From Streptomyces cacaoi (GTDB lineage Bacteria > Actinomycetota > Actinomycetes > Streptomycetales > Streptomycetaceae): a stretch of DNA of 64,000 nucleotides. Each line of letters opens with the position of its first letter. Within the stretch, counting starts at the first letter, position 1. Made by a program: the position numbers and the translations under genes. The notes beneath the pieces are model-generated. The model did not search any database. It was not told where the DNA came from and worked only from the letters and a program-made list of their open reading frames with translations. The stretch is taken from assembly GCF_006539165.1 (NCBI RefSeq), contig NZ_BJMM01000002.1, positions 372,001-436,000 of the forward strand, read 5' to 3'. Positions 1 through 8,964 of this stretch are shown here, in pieces.

Positions 1-2187
1 GTTGCGGACGAGGACGCGGAAGGCACGCGGGTTGGCCGTTACGGGCTTGACCTGGTCGGCCCGGTCCTGGGCCTCCTCCGCCGACTCGTCCTCCGGATTG
101 GCGAGCTGCTCCCACTCGTCCAGAAGGCTGGAGTCCACCTGGCGGACCATCTCGCCGAGCCACTCGACGATGTCCTGGAAGTCCTCCGACTTCAGGTCGT
201 CGGGCACGGTGTGCTCCAGCGCCTTGTACGCGCTCGCCAGGTAGCGCAGCACGATGCCTTCCGTGCGCGCGAGTTCGTAGAAGGAGACGAACTCGCTGAA
301 GGTCATCGCCCGCTCGTACATGTCGCGGATCACGGACTTGGGGGAGAGGGGATGATCACCCACCCACGGGTGGGACGTGCGGTAGAGCCCGTAGGCGTGG
401 AAGAGCAGCTCCTCCAGCGGCTGGGGGTAGCTGATGTCCATCAGCCGCTCCATGCGCTCCTCGTACTCGATGCCCTCCGCCTTCATCTCGGCGACGGCCT
501 CGCCCTTGGCCTTGTTGGTCTGCGCGGCGAGGATCTGACGCGGATCGTCCAGCGTCGACTCGACGACGGAGACCATGTCCAGAGCGTAGGAGGGCGACTC
601 GGGGTCGAGGAGTTCGAAGGCGGCGAGCGCGAACGTCGACAGCGGCTGGTTGAGCGCGAAGTCCTGCTGGAGATCGACCGTCAGCCGGATCCTGCGCCCC
701 TCCGCGTCCGGCTCGTCGAGCTGCTCGACGATGCCGCCGTCCAGCAGGGAGCGGTAGATCGCGATCGCCCGCCGGATATGCCGCAACTGGGCGCGGCGGT
801 CCTCGTGGTTGTCCTCCAGCAGCCGGCGCATCTGCGTGAAAGCGTCCCCGGGACGCGCGATCACCGACAGCAGCATCGCGTGCGTCACCCGGAACCGCGA
901 GGTGAGCGGCTCCGGTTCGGACGCGATGAGCTTCTCGAAGGTCTGCTGGCTCCAGCTGACGAAGCCCTCCGGAGCCTTCTTGCGCTGGACCTTGCGGCGC
1001 TTCTTGGGGTCGTCCCCGGCCTTCGCCAGCGCCTTCTCGTTCTCCACCACGTGCTCGGGCGCCTGCGCCACGACGAAGCCGGAGGTGTCGAAGCCGGCCC
1101 GCCCGGCGCGCCCCGCGATCTGGTGGAACTCGCGCGCCCGCAGCGTGCGTACGCGCGTGCCGTCGTACTTGGTGAGCGCCGTGAACAGCACCGTACGGAT
1201 CGGCACGTTGACGCCCACGCCCAGGGTGTCCGTACCGCAGATCACCTTGAGCAGCCCGGCCTGGGCCAGCCGCTCCACCAGGCGCCGGTACTTCGGCAGC
1301 ATGCCCGCGTGGTGCACGCCGATCCCGTGCCGCACGTAGCGCGAGAGGTTCCGGCCGAACCGCGTCGTGAACCGGAAGTTACCGATGACCTTGGCGATCT
1401 CGTCCTTCTCCGCCCGGGTCGACATGTTGATGCTCATGAGTGCCTGCGCCCGCTCCACGGCCTGCGCCTGGGTGAAGTGCACGATGTAGACGGGCGCCTG
1501 CCGGGTCTCCAGCAGTTCGGTGAGCGTCTCGGTGAGCGTCGTGGTGCGGTACTCGTACGACAGCGGCACCGGGCGGGTGGCCGAGCGCACCACCGACGTC
1601 GGCCGGCCGGTGCGCCGGTTGAGATCCTTCTCGAAACGCGAGACATCGCCCAGCGTCGCGGACATCAGCACGAACTGCGCCTGCGGCAGCTCCAGCAGCG
1701 GAATCTGCCAGGCCCAGCCACGGTCCGGCTCCGCGTAGAAATGGAACTCGTCCATGACCACCTGGCCGATGTCCGCGTCCGCGCCGTCCCGCAACGCGAT
1801 GGACGCCAGGACCTCGGCGGTGCAGCAGATCACCGGGGCGTCCGCGTTGACCGAGGCGTCGCCGGTGAGCATCCCGACGTTGTCGGTACCGAACAGCTTG
1901 CACAGGTCGAAGAACTTCTCCGAGACCAGGGCCTTGATCGGCGCGGTGTAGAAGGTGACCTTGTCCTGCGCCAGCGCCGCGAAGTGGGCCCCCGCAGCGA
2001 CCAGACTCTTCCCGGATCCCGTCGGCGTCGAGAGGATCACGTTCGCTCCCGAGACGACCTCGATCAGGGCCTCCTCCTGGGCCGGGTAGAGGGAGATCCC
2101 CCGCTCCTCGGCCCAGCTGGAGAAGGACTCGAAAAGGGAGTCCGGGTCGGCGTCGCTCGGCATCTGGTCGATAAGGGTGGCTGTCAC
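1..2187 (-). CDS. DEAD/DEAH-box RNA helicase with DUF3516 C-terminus, 3' end cut by window
   Basis: Superfamily 2 helicase, probably acting on RNA, ATP-dependent and cytoplasmic. The frame stays open to base 1, so the last roughly 100 residues lie outside. Seen: Walker A STPTGSGKS near residue 55, motif II VVMDEFHFYAE (DEFH, a DExH variant), motif III LMSATLGDVSRFEKDL, and motif VI QIAGRAGRAGFDTSG. A helical region follows that matches the DUF3516 tail of actinobacterial helicases (Ski2/Mtr4-like). GTG at 2187 is used; an in-frame ATG at 2196 adds three residues, and the G-rich tract here makes the choice uncertain. It is divergent from the membrane gene at 2372. Family known, cellular substrate not known. 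Confidence 0.9.
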   Translation of the reverse strand, partial: MTATLIDQMPSDADPDSLFESFSSWAEERGISLYPAQEEALIEVVSGANVILSTPTGSGKSLVAAGAHFAALAQDKVTFYTAPIKALVSEKFFDLCKLFGTDNVGMLTGDASVNADAPVICCTAEVLASIALRDGADADIGQVVMDEFHFYAEPDRGWAWQIPLLELPQAQFVLMSATLGDVSRFEKDLNRRTGRPTSVVRSATRPVPLSYEYRTTTLTETLTELLETRQAPVYIVHFTQAQAVERAQALMSINMSTRAEKDEIAKVIGNFRFTTRFGRNLSRYVRHGIGVHHAGMLPKYRRLVERLAQAGLLKVICGTDTLGVGVNVPIRTVLFTALTKYDGTRVRTLRAREFHQIAGRAGRAGFDTSGFVVAQAPEHVVENEKALAKAGDDPKKRRKVQRKKAPEGFVSWSQQTFEKLIASEPEPLTSRFRVTHAMLLSVIARPGDAFTQMRRLLEDNHEDRRAQLRHIRRAIAIYRSLLDGGIVEQLDEPDAEGRRIRLTVDLQQDFALNQPLSTFALAAFELLDPESPSYALDMVSVVESTLDDPRQILAAQTNKAKGEAVAEMKAEGIEYEERMERLMDISYPQPLEELLFHAYGLYRTSHPWVGDHPLSPKSVIRDMYERAMTFSEFVSFYELARTEGIVLRYLASAYKALEHTVPDDLKSEDFQDIVEWLGEMVRQVDSSLLDEWEQLANPEDESAEEAQDRADQVKPVTANPRAFRVLVRN

Positions 2188-2371
2188 GCCCCCCATACTG
2201 CCTGCTGGTCCCCGGGATGCGGGAACCGGTGGGTTCCACGTGATCTTCGGGCGCTACGCTGTGTTGCCGACCCGGCGTCAGAACCGGGTGGCAGGACGAC
2301 GGGGGCTCCGCCCGGCAGCCTCGGGGCGGGAGCGCGACGCACGCGAGAGACGGAACAGGGCGGGGATACGC

Positions 2372-3166
2372 ATGATGGGACCGGCGCATTCGCTGTCGGG
2401 AGCCGCGGCCTGGCTGGGGGTGGGCGCGGCGGCAGCGGCGCTGGACCATCCCATGCCCTGGCCCGTGGTGGTGGTCGGAGCACTGATCTGCGCGGGCGCC
2501 GCGCTCGCCCCCGACCTGGACCAGAAGTCGGCGACGATATCCCGGGCCTTCGGCCCGCTCTCCCACGCCCTGTGCGGCGTGATCGACAAGCTGTCGACGG
2601 TGGTCTACAACGCGACACGCAGCCACGGGGAGCGCCGGCGCGCCGGAGGCCACCGGACACTGACACACACCTGGCCCTGGGCGGTGTTCATAGGCGCCGG
2701 CTTCTCGACGGCCGCCGTCGTCTGGGACCGGTGGGCGGTGCTGATCATCCTGTTCATCCACATGGTCCTCGCCGTGGAGGGCCTGCTGTGGCGGATGGCC
2801 CGGGTCTCCAGCGACGTCCTGGTGTGGCTGCTCGGCGCGACGAGCGCCTGGATCCTGGCGGAAGTGCTGGACCAGCCCGGCAACGGCTCGCACTGGCTGT
2901 TCACCGGCGAAGGCCAGGAGTACCTCTGGCTGGGGCTGCCCATCGTGGTCGGGGCGCTGGTGCACAACATCGGCGACGCCCTGACGATCTCCGGCTGCCC
3001 GATCCTGTGGCCGATACCCATCGCCGGCAAGCGCTGGTACCCGCTGGGCACGCCCCGCTTCATGCGGTTCCGGGCCGGGGCCTGGGTGGAGCACAAGGTG
3101 CTGATGCCCGCGTTCATGGTCCTGGGTGGCGTCGGCAGCCTGGTGGCTCTCGGCGTCGTCGGCTGA
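2372..3166 (+). CDS. YdjM-like membrane-bound metal-dependent hydrolase (LexA-binding family, DUF457)
   Basis: Predicted integral membrane protein of 264 residues in the YdjM/DUF457 family, annotated as membrane-bound metal-dependent hydrolases; the reaction is unproven. Seen: early His in GPAHSLSGAAAW, an acidic motif APDLDQKSATISR, then GHRTLTHTWPW with several potential metal ligands, multiple hydrophobic segments, and a late VHNIGDALTISGCPILWP motif typical of the family. The tandem ATG at 2372/2375 follows a GGGG-rich stretch at suitable spacing. An open frame extends upstream to 2177, but that part lacks family similarity and overlaps the helicase promoter area. It stands alone, divergent from the helicase. 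Confidence 0.85.
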   Translation: MMGPAHSLSGAAAWLGVGAAAAALDHPMPWPVVVVGALICAGAALAPDLDQKSATISRAFGPLSHALCGVIDKLSTVVYNATRSHGERRRAGGHRTLTHTWPWAVFIGAGFSTAAVVWDRWAVLIILFIHMVLAVEGLLWRMARVSSDVLVWLLGATSAWILAEVLDQPGNGSHWLFTGEGQEYLWLGLPIVVGALVHNIGDALTISGCPILWPIPIAGKRWYPLGTPRFMRFRAGAWVEHKVLMPAFMVLGGVGSLVALGVVG

Positions 3167-3297
3167 CACCGCCGCGGGGGTGGCGGCTGCCGGGGCCGCC
3201 GCACCGGCGGCAGAGCGGCCGCGCGGCAGGGTGCCGGTCCTGGTGGCCGCCGCCGCACCGTCCGCCCGCCGCCCGGCCGGCCCGGTCGCCGTCGTCG

Positions 3298-5580
3298 CTA
3301 TCCACGCCGTGGCGCCGGCTCCTCCGGCTCGTCCTTGCGGCCGTGCCAGGAGTTCCAGAGCGCCGCGTACGGCCCGCCCGAGGCCACCAGCGCGTCGTGG
3401 CTGCCGAGTTCACTGATGCGCCCGTCCTCCACCACGGCGATCACGTCGGCGTCGTGCGCCGTGTGCAGCCGGTGGGCGATGGCCACCACGGTCCGGCCGT
3501 CCAGCACCCGTCCCAGCGAGCGCTCCAGATGCCGTGCGGCGCGCGGATCCAGCAGCGACGTGGCCTCGTCCAGCACCAAGGTGTGGGGATCGGCCAGTAC
3601 CAGCCGGGCCAGCGCGATCTGCTGCGCCTGCGCCGGGGTGACGCTCAGCCCACCGGAACCGACCCGGCTGTCCAGCCCCTCGTCCAGCGCGGACACCCAC
3701 TCCTCGGCGTCGACCGCGCGCAGCGCCGCCCACAGCTCGCTCTCCCCGGCGTCCTGCCGGGCCAGCAGCAGATTGTCGCGCAGGGTGCCGACGAAGACAT
3801 GGTGCTCCTGGTTGACGAGCGCCACATGCCGGCGGATCGCCTCGGCCCGCATCCGGCTCAACTCCGCACCGCCCAGCGTGACTTCGCCCGAGCGGGGGCC
3901 GTAGATCCCGGCCAGCAGGCGGCCGAGTGTCGACTTCCCGGCCCCCGAGGGCCCGACGAGTGCGACCCGGGTGCCGGGCGGCACCTCCAGGCTGAGGTCG
4001 TGCAGAACGTCCACGCCCTCGTGGTAGCCGAAGTGCACCTCGTCGGCCCGGACGAGATCCCCGGCCGGGGTGGGGCCGTCCTCGCCCCGGTCCGGCTCGA
4101 TCTCCTGCACGCCCACCAGCCGGGCCAGCGACACCTGCGCCACCTGGAGTTCGTCGTACCAGCGCAGGATGAGGCCCACGGGTTCCAGCAGCATCTGCGC
4201 CAGGAGGGCGCCGGTGGTCAGTTGGCCCACCCCGATCCAGCCCGGGAGCACGAAGAACCCGCCGAGGAGCAGCACACCGCCCAGGATGAGCATGTTGCCG
4301 AGATTGATGACGGGAAAGAGGACGGTGCGCAGCCACATCGTCCGGTTCTCCCACGCCGTCCACTCACCGATCCGCCGCTCCGAGAAGGCCACGCGGCGCG
4401 CACCGAGCCGGTGTGCCTCCACCGTGCGGCCCGCGTCCACCGTCTCGGCCAGAGCAGCGGCCACGGCCGCGTAACCGGCGGCTTCGGCCCGGTAGGCCCC
4501 CGGCGCCCGCCGGAAGTACCACCGGCAGCCCGGCACGAGCACGGGCAGCGCGAGCAGCACGGCCAGCGCGAGCGGCGGGGCGGTGATCGCGAGCGCACCC
4601 AGCAGCAGTGCCGTCCACACGGCCGCGATGGCGAGCTGCGGAACGGCCTTGCGCATGGCGTCGGCCAGGCGGTCGATGTCCGTGGTGATCCGGGACAGCA
4701 GATCGCCGGTACCGGCCCGCTCCAGCACGCCCGGCGGGAGCGCGACGGAGCGGACGAGGAAGTCCTCACGCAGGTCGGCGAGCACCTGTTCACCGAGCAC
4801 CGCGCCACGCATCCGCACCTGCTGGGTGAAGACCGCCTGGACGACGAGCGCAAGGGTGAACAGGGAGAGGACGCGGCCCAGTTGGATGTCGCGTGCTCCG
4901 TCGGCCAGGTCGTCGACGACCCCGCCCAGCAGCCAGGGGCCGGCCATGGAGGCCACCACGGCGACGGTGTTCACGGCGATGAGCGTCACGAACGTCCAGC
5001 GGTGCCGGCGCAGCAGCGTGCCGGCGTAGGCGCGGACGGTGGCGGGAGCGCCGACGGGCAGGATGGTCAGGTCCTCCGGCGCGGAGGGATCGTAGGCGGG
5101 TACGGGCACCCCGAACCGCCACCGGCGCGGCAGTTCGGCTTTCGGCGCCCGCCGGGCCCGTGACGGCGCCGGCAGCTCGCTCTTCGGCGGTGGGCGCTCC
5201 CTTTGCCGCCTCGTCGGCCTGTTCTTCGGCTGTGCGCGAGTCCTCCGAGTTTTCGGCGATCCGGTTGCCGGCTTCCGCCGGGCCCGTGTCGGTTCCGGGG
5301 GCTCGCCCCGCGGCTGTGTCCGAGCCCCATGCGGCCGGCGCAGTCCAACCCTCAACCGCGCCCCGGTCCTCTGGCTCCAGCTGCGAGGCCCGCCCAGGTT
5401 CGGTGGCCCGGGGTCCGGTCGCGTCCGGGTTCCTCGCGGTCTCGTCGGCCCGGCCTGCGCCCATGCCCGAGCCTCCTGCGGCTGGTACCGCTCGGCTGCC
5501 GGTCTCCCCTGTGCCTCCTGCGGCGGGTACCGCCCGGCTGCCGGTTGCGCCGGTGTCTGCTGCGGCCGGGCCGTCCCCAC
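3298..5580 (-). CDS. ABC exporter half-transporter (TMD-NBD), catalytic partner of the 5932-7947 gene; N-terminus uncertain
   Basis: Fused permease-ATPase of the multidrug/peptide exporter type. The confident homologous part begins near 5109 (an in-frame GTG) with VPVPAYDPSAPEDLTILPVG, followed by six transmembrane helices and one nucleotide-binding domain. Seen: Walker A GPSGAGKST, Walker B TLVLDEATS, H-loop IAHRLHT, but the signature motif is LSVTPAQAQQ instead of LSGGQ. The upstream gene has the opposite defect, so the two should pair as a heterodimer with one good ATP site. Residues upstream of about 5160 in this frame are Arg/Pro-rich and look non-coding. The start that is translationally coupled to the upstream gene (ATG 5935) lies in another frame, so a one-base indel near 5110-5165 is likely. 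Confidence 0.85.
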   Translation of the reverse strand: MGTARPQQTPAQPAAGRYPPQEAQGRPAAERYQPQEARAWAQAGPTRPRGTRTRPDPGPPNLGGPRSWSQRTGARLRVGLRRPHGARTQPRGEPPEPTRARRKPATGSPKTRRTRAQPKNRPTRRQRERPPPKSELPAPSRARRAPKAELPRRWRFGVPVPAYDPSAPEDLTILPVGAPATVRAYAGTLLRRHRWTFVTLIAVNTVAVVASMAGPWLLGGVVDDLADGARDIQLGRVLSLFTLALVVQAVFTQQVRMRGAVLGEQVLADLREDFLVRSVALPPGVLERAGTGDLLSRITTDIDRLADAMRKAVPQLAIAAVWTALLLGALAITAPPLALAVLLALPVLVPGCRWYFRRAPGAYRAEAAGYAAVAAALAETVDAGRTVEAHRLGARRVAFSERRIGEWTAWENRTMWLRTVLFPVINLGNMLILGGVLLLGGFFVLPGWIGVGQLTTGALLAQMLLEPVGLILRWYDELQVAQVSLARLVGVQEIEPDRGEDGPTPAGDLVRADEVHFGYHEGVDVLHDLSLEVPPGTRVALVGPSGAGKSTLGRLLAGIYGPRSGEVTLGGAELSRMRAEAIRRHVALVNQEHHVFVGTLRDNLLLARQDAGESELWAALRAVDAEEWVSALDEGLDSRVGSGGLSVTPAQAQQIALARLVLADPHTLVLDEATSLLDPRAARHLERSLGRVLDGRTVVAIAHRLHTAHDADVIAVVEDGRISELGSHDALVASGGPYAALWNSWHGRKDEPEEPAPRRG

Positions 5581-5935
5581 CTGCGGAGGAGCTCAAGTCC
5601 CCGGCTGCACACGGCTCCTGCACGGTCCCAGCGGCGGCCTGAGTGGCCCCGGCGGCCTCAGCGGCCTGGCTCGCGGGCGGGCACGAGTCCCCCGGTCCCG
5701 CGCCGGCCCGGCCTCCGTCCGTGCCGTCCCCGCTCGCCGACCGGGGTGTCACCGGGCCCCGGTGTTCCGGCCGCTCTGCCGCTCCCCGGCGTTCGTCCTC
5801 CGGGGCCGCGGAAGGCCCGGGCTGCTGTGCTGCTGCCTGTCCAGCCGGGTGCGGGGCTGCTGCCCGGTGGGGGCCGGAGTCGTTCGCCGGTCCGTCGGGC
5901 GCCGGTTGTCCGGCCTGTTCCGTCCGCGCGCTCAT
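5110..5935 (-). other. Out-of-frame disordered N-terminal extension of the ABC exporter (apparent frameshift)
   Basis: From ATG 5935, which overlaps the TGA of the upstream exporter gene in an ATGA, a reading frame runs about 270 residues rich in Ala, Gly, Glu, Pro and Thr, with internal repeats such as GSRAVPAAGGTGETGSRA. It then passes out of frame with respect to the transporter body at roughly 5110-5165. It is most simply the real amino terminus of the transporter, a cytoplasmic disordered tail, separated by a sequencing or natural indel. Alternatively it is translated alone, with the body starting at GTG 5109. Confidence 0.5.
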
Positions 5936-7947
5936 CGGCTGTCGGTTCCTTCCGTCTGTGCGGTGCCGGTGGGTGCGGCCGGCAGCAGGGCGGCGGGTGG
6001 GGTGGTCTCCGGCTCGCGGGTGACGACGGCGCGGTAGGCGGGATCGGTGCGCAGCAGTTCCTGGTGGGTCCCCACTGCGGCGACGGTGCCGCAGGGGACG
6101 AAGACGACCTCGTCAGCCTGGTCGAGCAGCAGGGGGCTGGAGGTGAGCACGACCGTGGTCCGGCCCGCACGCAGGCGGCGGAGCGCCCGGGCTGTGCGGG
6201 CCTCCGTGTGCGAGTCGACGGCGGAGGTGGGCTCGTCGAGCACCAGCACGGGCGGGTCGGTGAGCAGGGAGCGGGCGAGGGCGAGCCGTTGGCGCTGTCC
6301 GCCGGAGAGGGAGCGTCCGCGTTCGGTGATCCGTGCGCGGCGCGGGTCGCCGTCCGCGTCGGGACTGCCCTGGAGCAGCGCGGTGAGGACGTCGTCGCAC
6401 TGGGCGCTCGCCAGCGCCTCGTCCATGGTCACCTGCCCGGAGGCGGGCACGGCGAACAGTTCGTCCAGCGTGCCGGAGAGCAGGGTGGGGTCCTTGTCCT
6501 GGACGAGCACGGTGGAGCGTGCGGTGTCCAGCGGCAGTCGGTCGAGTGGGACGCCGTCGAGGAGGACGGAGGTGTGCGGGGCGGCGTCCGCGGTTCCGTT
6601 GTGTCCCTCGGCGCCCCCTTCGGCCGGGGCGTTCCTCCCGACGGCTGGCGCGTCCCGACCGGCCGGGGCGTTCTGCCCGGACGGGGCGGTGGTCGAGGGA
6701 GGCGCGTCGGCAGGTGCGCCCTCGGGAGGTGCGCCCTCGGGAGGTGCGGCCTCGGACGGCGGGTGTCCGCCCAGCCGTTCGGCGAGCCGTCCGGCGGCGT
6801 CCGGGTCTCCGCACACCACGGCGGTGAGCCGGCCCGGGGCGGCGCGGAGCCCGGTGACGGGGTCGTACAGGCCGTCGCGCTGCCCGCTTCGTGCCTCGGG
6901 TCCGCCGCCCGCCGTGCCGCTGCCCTCCTCCCGGGCGTCGGCGTCCACGGTGGCGCGTCGCAGGGCGAGCACACGGGCGGCGCGGGCGGCGGAGGGCCGG
7001 GAGAAGGAGTAGGACATGGCGAATTCGCCGAACAGCCGGAGCGGGAAGAGCAGGAACGACATGGCGCCGTAGACGGTGACGAGCTCTCCGACGGCGATCT
7101 GCCCGTCCAGGGCGAGGCCGGTCCCGTACCAGACGACGCCCACCAACAGCAGTCCGGGGAGGGCCACTTGGAGGGCTTCGATCAGGGCCCACATCCGTGC
7201 CGTGCGCACGGCGGCCCTGCGTACCCGCTGGGAGAGGTCGCGGTAGCGCCGCAGGAAGAGTTCCTCGCCGCCGATGCCGCGCAGTACCCGCAGCCCGGCC
7301 ACGGTGTCGGCGGCCAGTTCGGTCGCCAGCCCGGCCCGTTCCCGCTGGGCGTCGGCCCGCCGGGTGGCCCGGGGCAGCAGCGGCAGTACGACGAGGACGA
7401 GCCCGGCCGTGCCCGCGCAGGCCAGCAGTCCCAGCCGGGGCTCGTGGACGACGAGGCCGGCGCAGACGGCGAGGGTGGTCAGCACGGCGGCGCTGAACCG
7501 GGAGACGGCCTCGACGCACCATCCGATGCGTTCGATGTCGCCCGTCGAGACGGCGACGACCTCGCCGGCGGCCACCCGCCGGGTCAGCGTGGCGCCGAGC
7601 GTCGACGCCTGCCGTGCCAGGAGCTGCTGGACACGGGCCGCCGCGGTGATCCAGTTGGTGACGGCCACGCGGTGCAGCATCGTGTCGCCCACCGTCACGG
7701 CCAGCGTGACGCACAGCATCACTCCGGCCACGCCCAGCAGCCGCTCACCCGATCGGTCCACGACGGCGTCGACGGCCAGCCCGGCGACGACGGGAAAGGA
7801 GGCCATGGCGGCCAGGTGCAGCACGCCCCAGCCGAGAGCCTTCAGCTGGCCGCCCAGTTGCATGCGGCCCAGCCACAGCAGGAAGCGGAAGCCCGAACGG
7901 ACATCGGGGACACCGGGATCGGGGTGGGGGAGATCGCGAATGCGCAT
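5932..7947 (-). CDS. ABC exporter half-transporter with degenerate Walker A
   Basis: Six-helix exporter permease fused to a nucleotide-binding domain, 671 residues from ATG 7947 (MRIRDLPHPDPG). Seen: transmembrane region to about residue 310; ABC signature SLSGGQRQRLALARSLL; Walker B VLVLDEPTSAVDS; but the expected P-loop reads VVCGDPDAAGRLAERLGGH, lacking the GKS/T. A Pro/Ala/Gly-rich linker with repeated PPEGAPPEGAP and NAPAGRDAPA blocks is inserted between the ruined P-loop and the Q-loop region. Its last base overlaps the next gene in an ATGA, so the two are co-translated and probably form a heterodimer. Substrate unknown. Open frame upstream to 8361 is antisense to the L,D-transpeptidase gene and is disregarded. 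Confidence 0.88.
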   Translation of the reverse strand: MRIRDLPHPDPGVPDVRSGFRFLLWLGRMQLGGQLKALGWGVLHLAAMASFPVVAGLAVDAVVDRSGERLLGVAGVMLCVTLAVTVGDTMLHRVAVTNWITAAARVQQLLARQASTLGATLTRRVAAGEVVAVSTGDIERIGWCVEAVSRFSAAVLTTLAVCAGLVVHEPRLGLLACAGTAGLVLVVLPLLPRATRRADAQRERAGLATELAADTVAGLRVLRGIGGEELFLRRYRDLSQRVRRAAVRTARMWALIEALQVALPGLLLVGVVWYGTGLALDGQIAVGELVTVYGAMSFLLFPLRLFGEFAMSYSFSRPSAARAARVLALRRATVDADAREEGSGTAGGGPEARSGQRDGLYDPVTGLRAAPGRLTAVVCGDPDAAGRLAERLGGHPPSEAAPPEGAPPEGAPADAPPSTTAPSGQNAPAGRDAPAVGRNAPAEGGAEGHNGTADAAPHTSVLLDGVPLDRLPLDTARSTVLVQDKDPTLLSGTLDELFAVPASGQVTMDEALASAQCDDVLTALLQGSPDADGDPRRARITERGRSLSGGQRQRLALARSLLTDPPVLVLDEPTSAVDSHTEARTARALRRLRAGRTTVVLTSSPLLLDQADEVVFVPCGTVAAVGTHQELLRTDPAYRAVVTREPETTPPAALLPAAPTGTAQTEGTDSR

Positions 7948-8083
7948 GAAATTCCTGATCGTTGGGCGGTCGGCCCGGCCGGACGGAGAAGCGCTGCGGG
8001 GATGCGGTGACAGGCTGACCGCGCTGTGTGCCCGACGGCAACGGATTTTCCGGGCGGGCGGGGCACTTTGGGCCGGTGCGACG

Positions 8084-8941
8084 ATGGGGGGCATGCGCAC
8101 AGCTGGAACAGGACGCGGGCAGGACAGGGCGGAGGCGCGGAGGATCGCGGCCGGCCGCCGAGGGGACGCGGCGGCGCGGGAGCGGGCGCGCGCGAAGGGC
8201 AAGGCCGCACTCGTGGCGGGCGCCGCGGGGGTGGCGCTGGCCGTGCTGTTGTCCGGCTGCGGCAGCGGGAACGCGCAGGGTGGCGGCGGGGACGCCGCGA
8301 GTGAGCGGGCAACGGCCAAGGCCGACCGGGCACACCGCCCCGCCCGCGCCGAGGGGCTCACCGAAATCCCCGGGGTCGGCTCGCGGTTGCAGGGCCGTAT
8401 CCCCGAGGACAGCCGTCAGGTGGTGGCGGTCGAGGGGAAGGGCGAGGACTCCGCGGACGCTGTCGTGCGGCTGTACACACGCGCGGGGAACGGCACATGG
8501 AAGCGGGCGCACAGCTGGCCCGCGCACAACGGCAAGAACGGATGGACGCACCATCACCACGAGGGCGACAAGCGCAGCCCCGTGGGGGTCTTCTCGCTCT
8601 CCGACGCGGGAGGTGTGCTGCCCGATCCGGGAGCGAAGCTGCCGTACGCGCACAGTGCGGCGTTCACTCCGCCCACGTACTGGCCGAAGAAGACGCGGAA
8701 CGACTTCGACTACGTGATCGCCATCAACTACAACCGGGTCAAGGGCACCACCCCCCTCGACCCGACCCGTCCGCAGGGCCAGGCCAAGGGCGGCAGCATC
8801 TGGCTGCACCGGGACCACGGTGACGGCACCTCCGGGTGCGTGAGCGTCTCCAAGGCCGTAATGCGCACGCTGTTGCGCACCCTCGACCCGGACAAGCACC
8901 CGGTGGTGGTGATGGGGGACAAGGCGTCACTGAGCGGCTGA
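8084..8941 (+). CDS. L,D-transpeptidase (YkuD-type) lipoprotein
   Basis: Likely cell-wall enzyme acting outside the membrane on peptidoglycan stem peptides. Seen: Arg/Ala-rich N-region, hydrophobic segment ending AVLLSGCGSG, a lipobox that would anchor the protein through Cys; a YkuD-like domain from about residue 95 with IWLHRDHGDGTSGCVSVS, in which His and the SGC cysteine are the expected catalytic residues. The WTHHHHEGDKRSPVGVFSLS stretch is the usual substrate-side loop of this subfamily. Start is ATG 8084 or ATG 8093; neither has an ideal ribosome-binding site. It is convergent with the GH109-like gene, with only 23 bases between stops. Confidence 0.82.
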   Translation: MGGMRTAGTGRGQDRAEARRIAAGRRGDAAARERARAKGKAALVAGAAGVALAVLLSGCGSGNAQGGGGDAASERATAKADRAHRPARAEGLTEIPGVGSRLQGRIPEDSRQVVAVEGKGEDSADAVVRLYTRAGNGTWKRAHSWPAHNGKNGWTHHHHEGDKRSPVGVFSLSDAGGVLPDPGAKLPYAHSAAFTPPTYWPKKTRNDFDYVIAINYNRVKGTTPLDPTRPQGQAKGGSIWLHRDHGDGTSGCVSVSKAVMRTLLRTLDPDKHPVVVMGDKASLSG

Positions 8942-8964
8942 GCGGCCGCCTTCCGTGTGCCTGC

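Noticed and set aside
211..5163. 1650-codon open frame on the plus strand
   Set aside because: Antisense to the helicase and ABC genes, His/Arg/Gly-rich with no motif; long antisense frames are normal at this GC content.
5203..8010. 935-codon plus-strand frame opposite the ABC exporter
   Set aside because: Low-complexity shadow of the minus-strand genes, which carry real ABC motifs.
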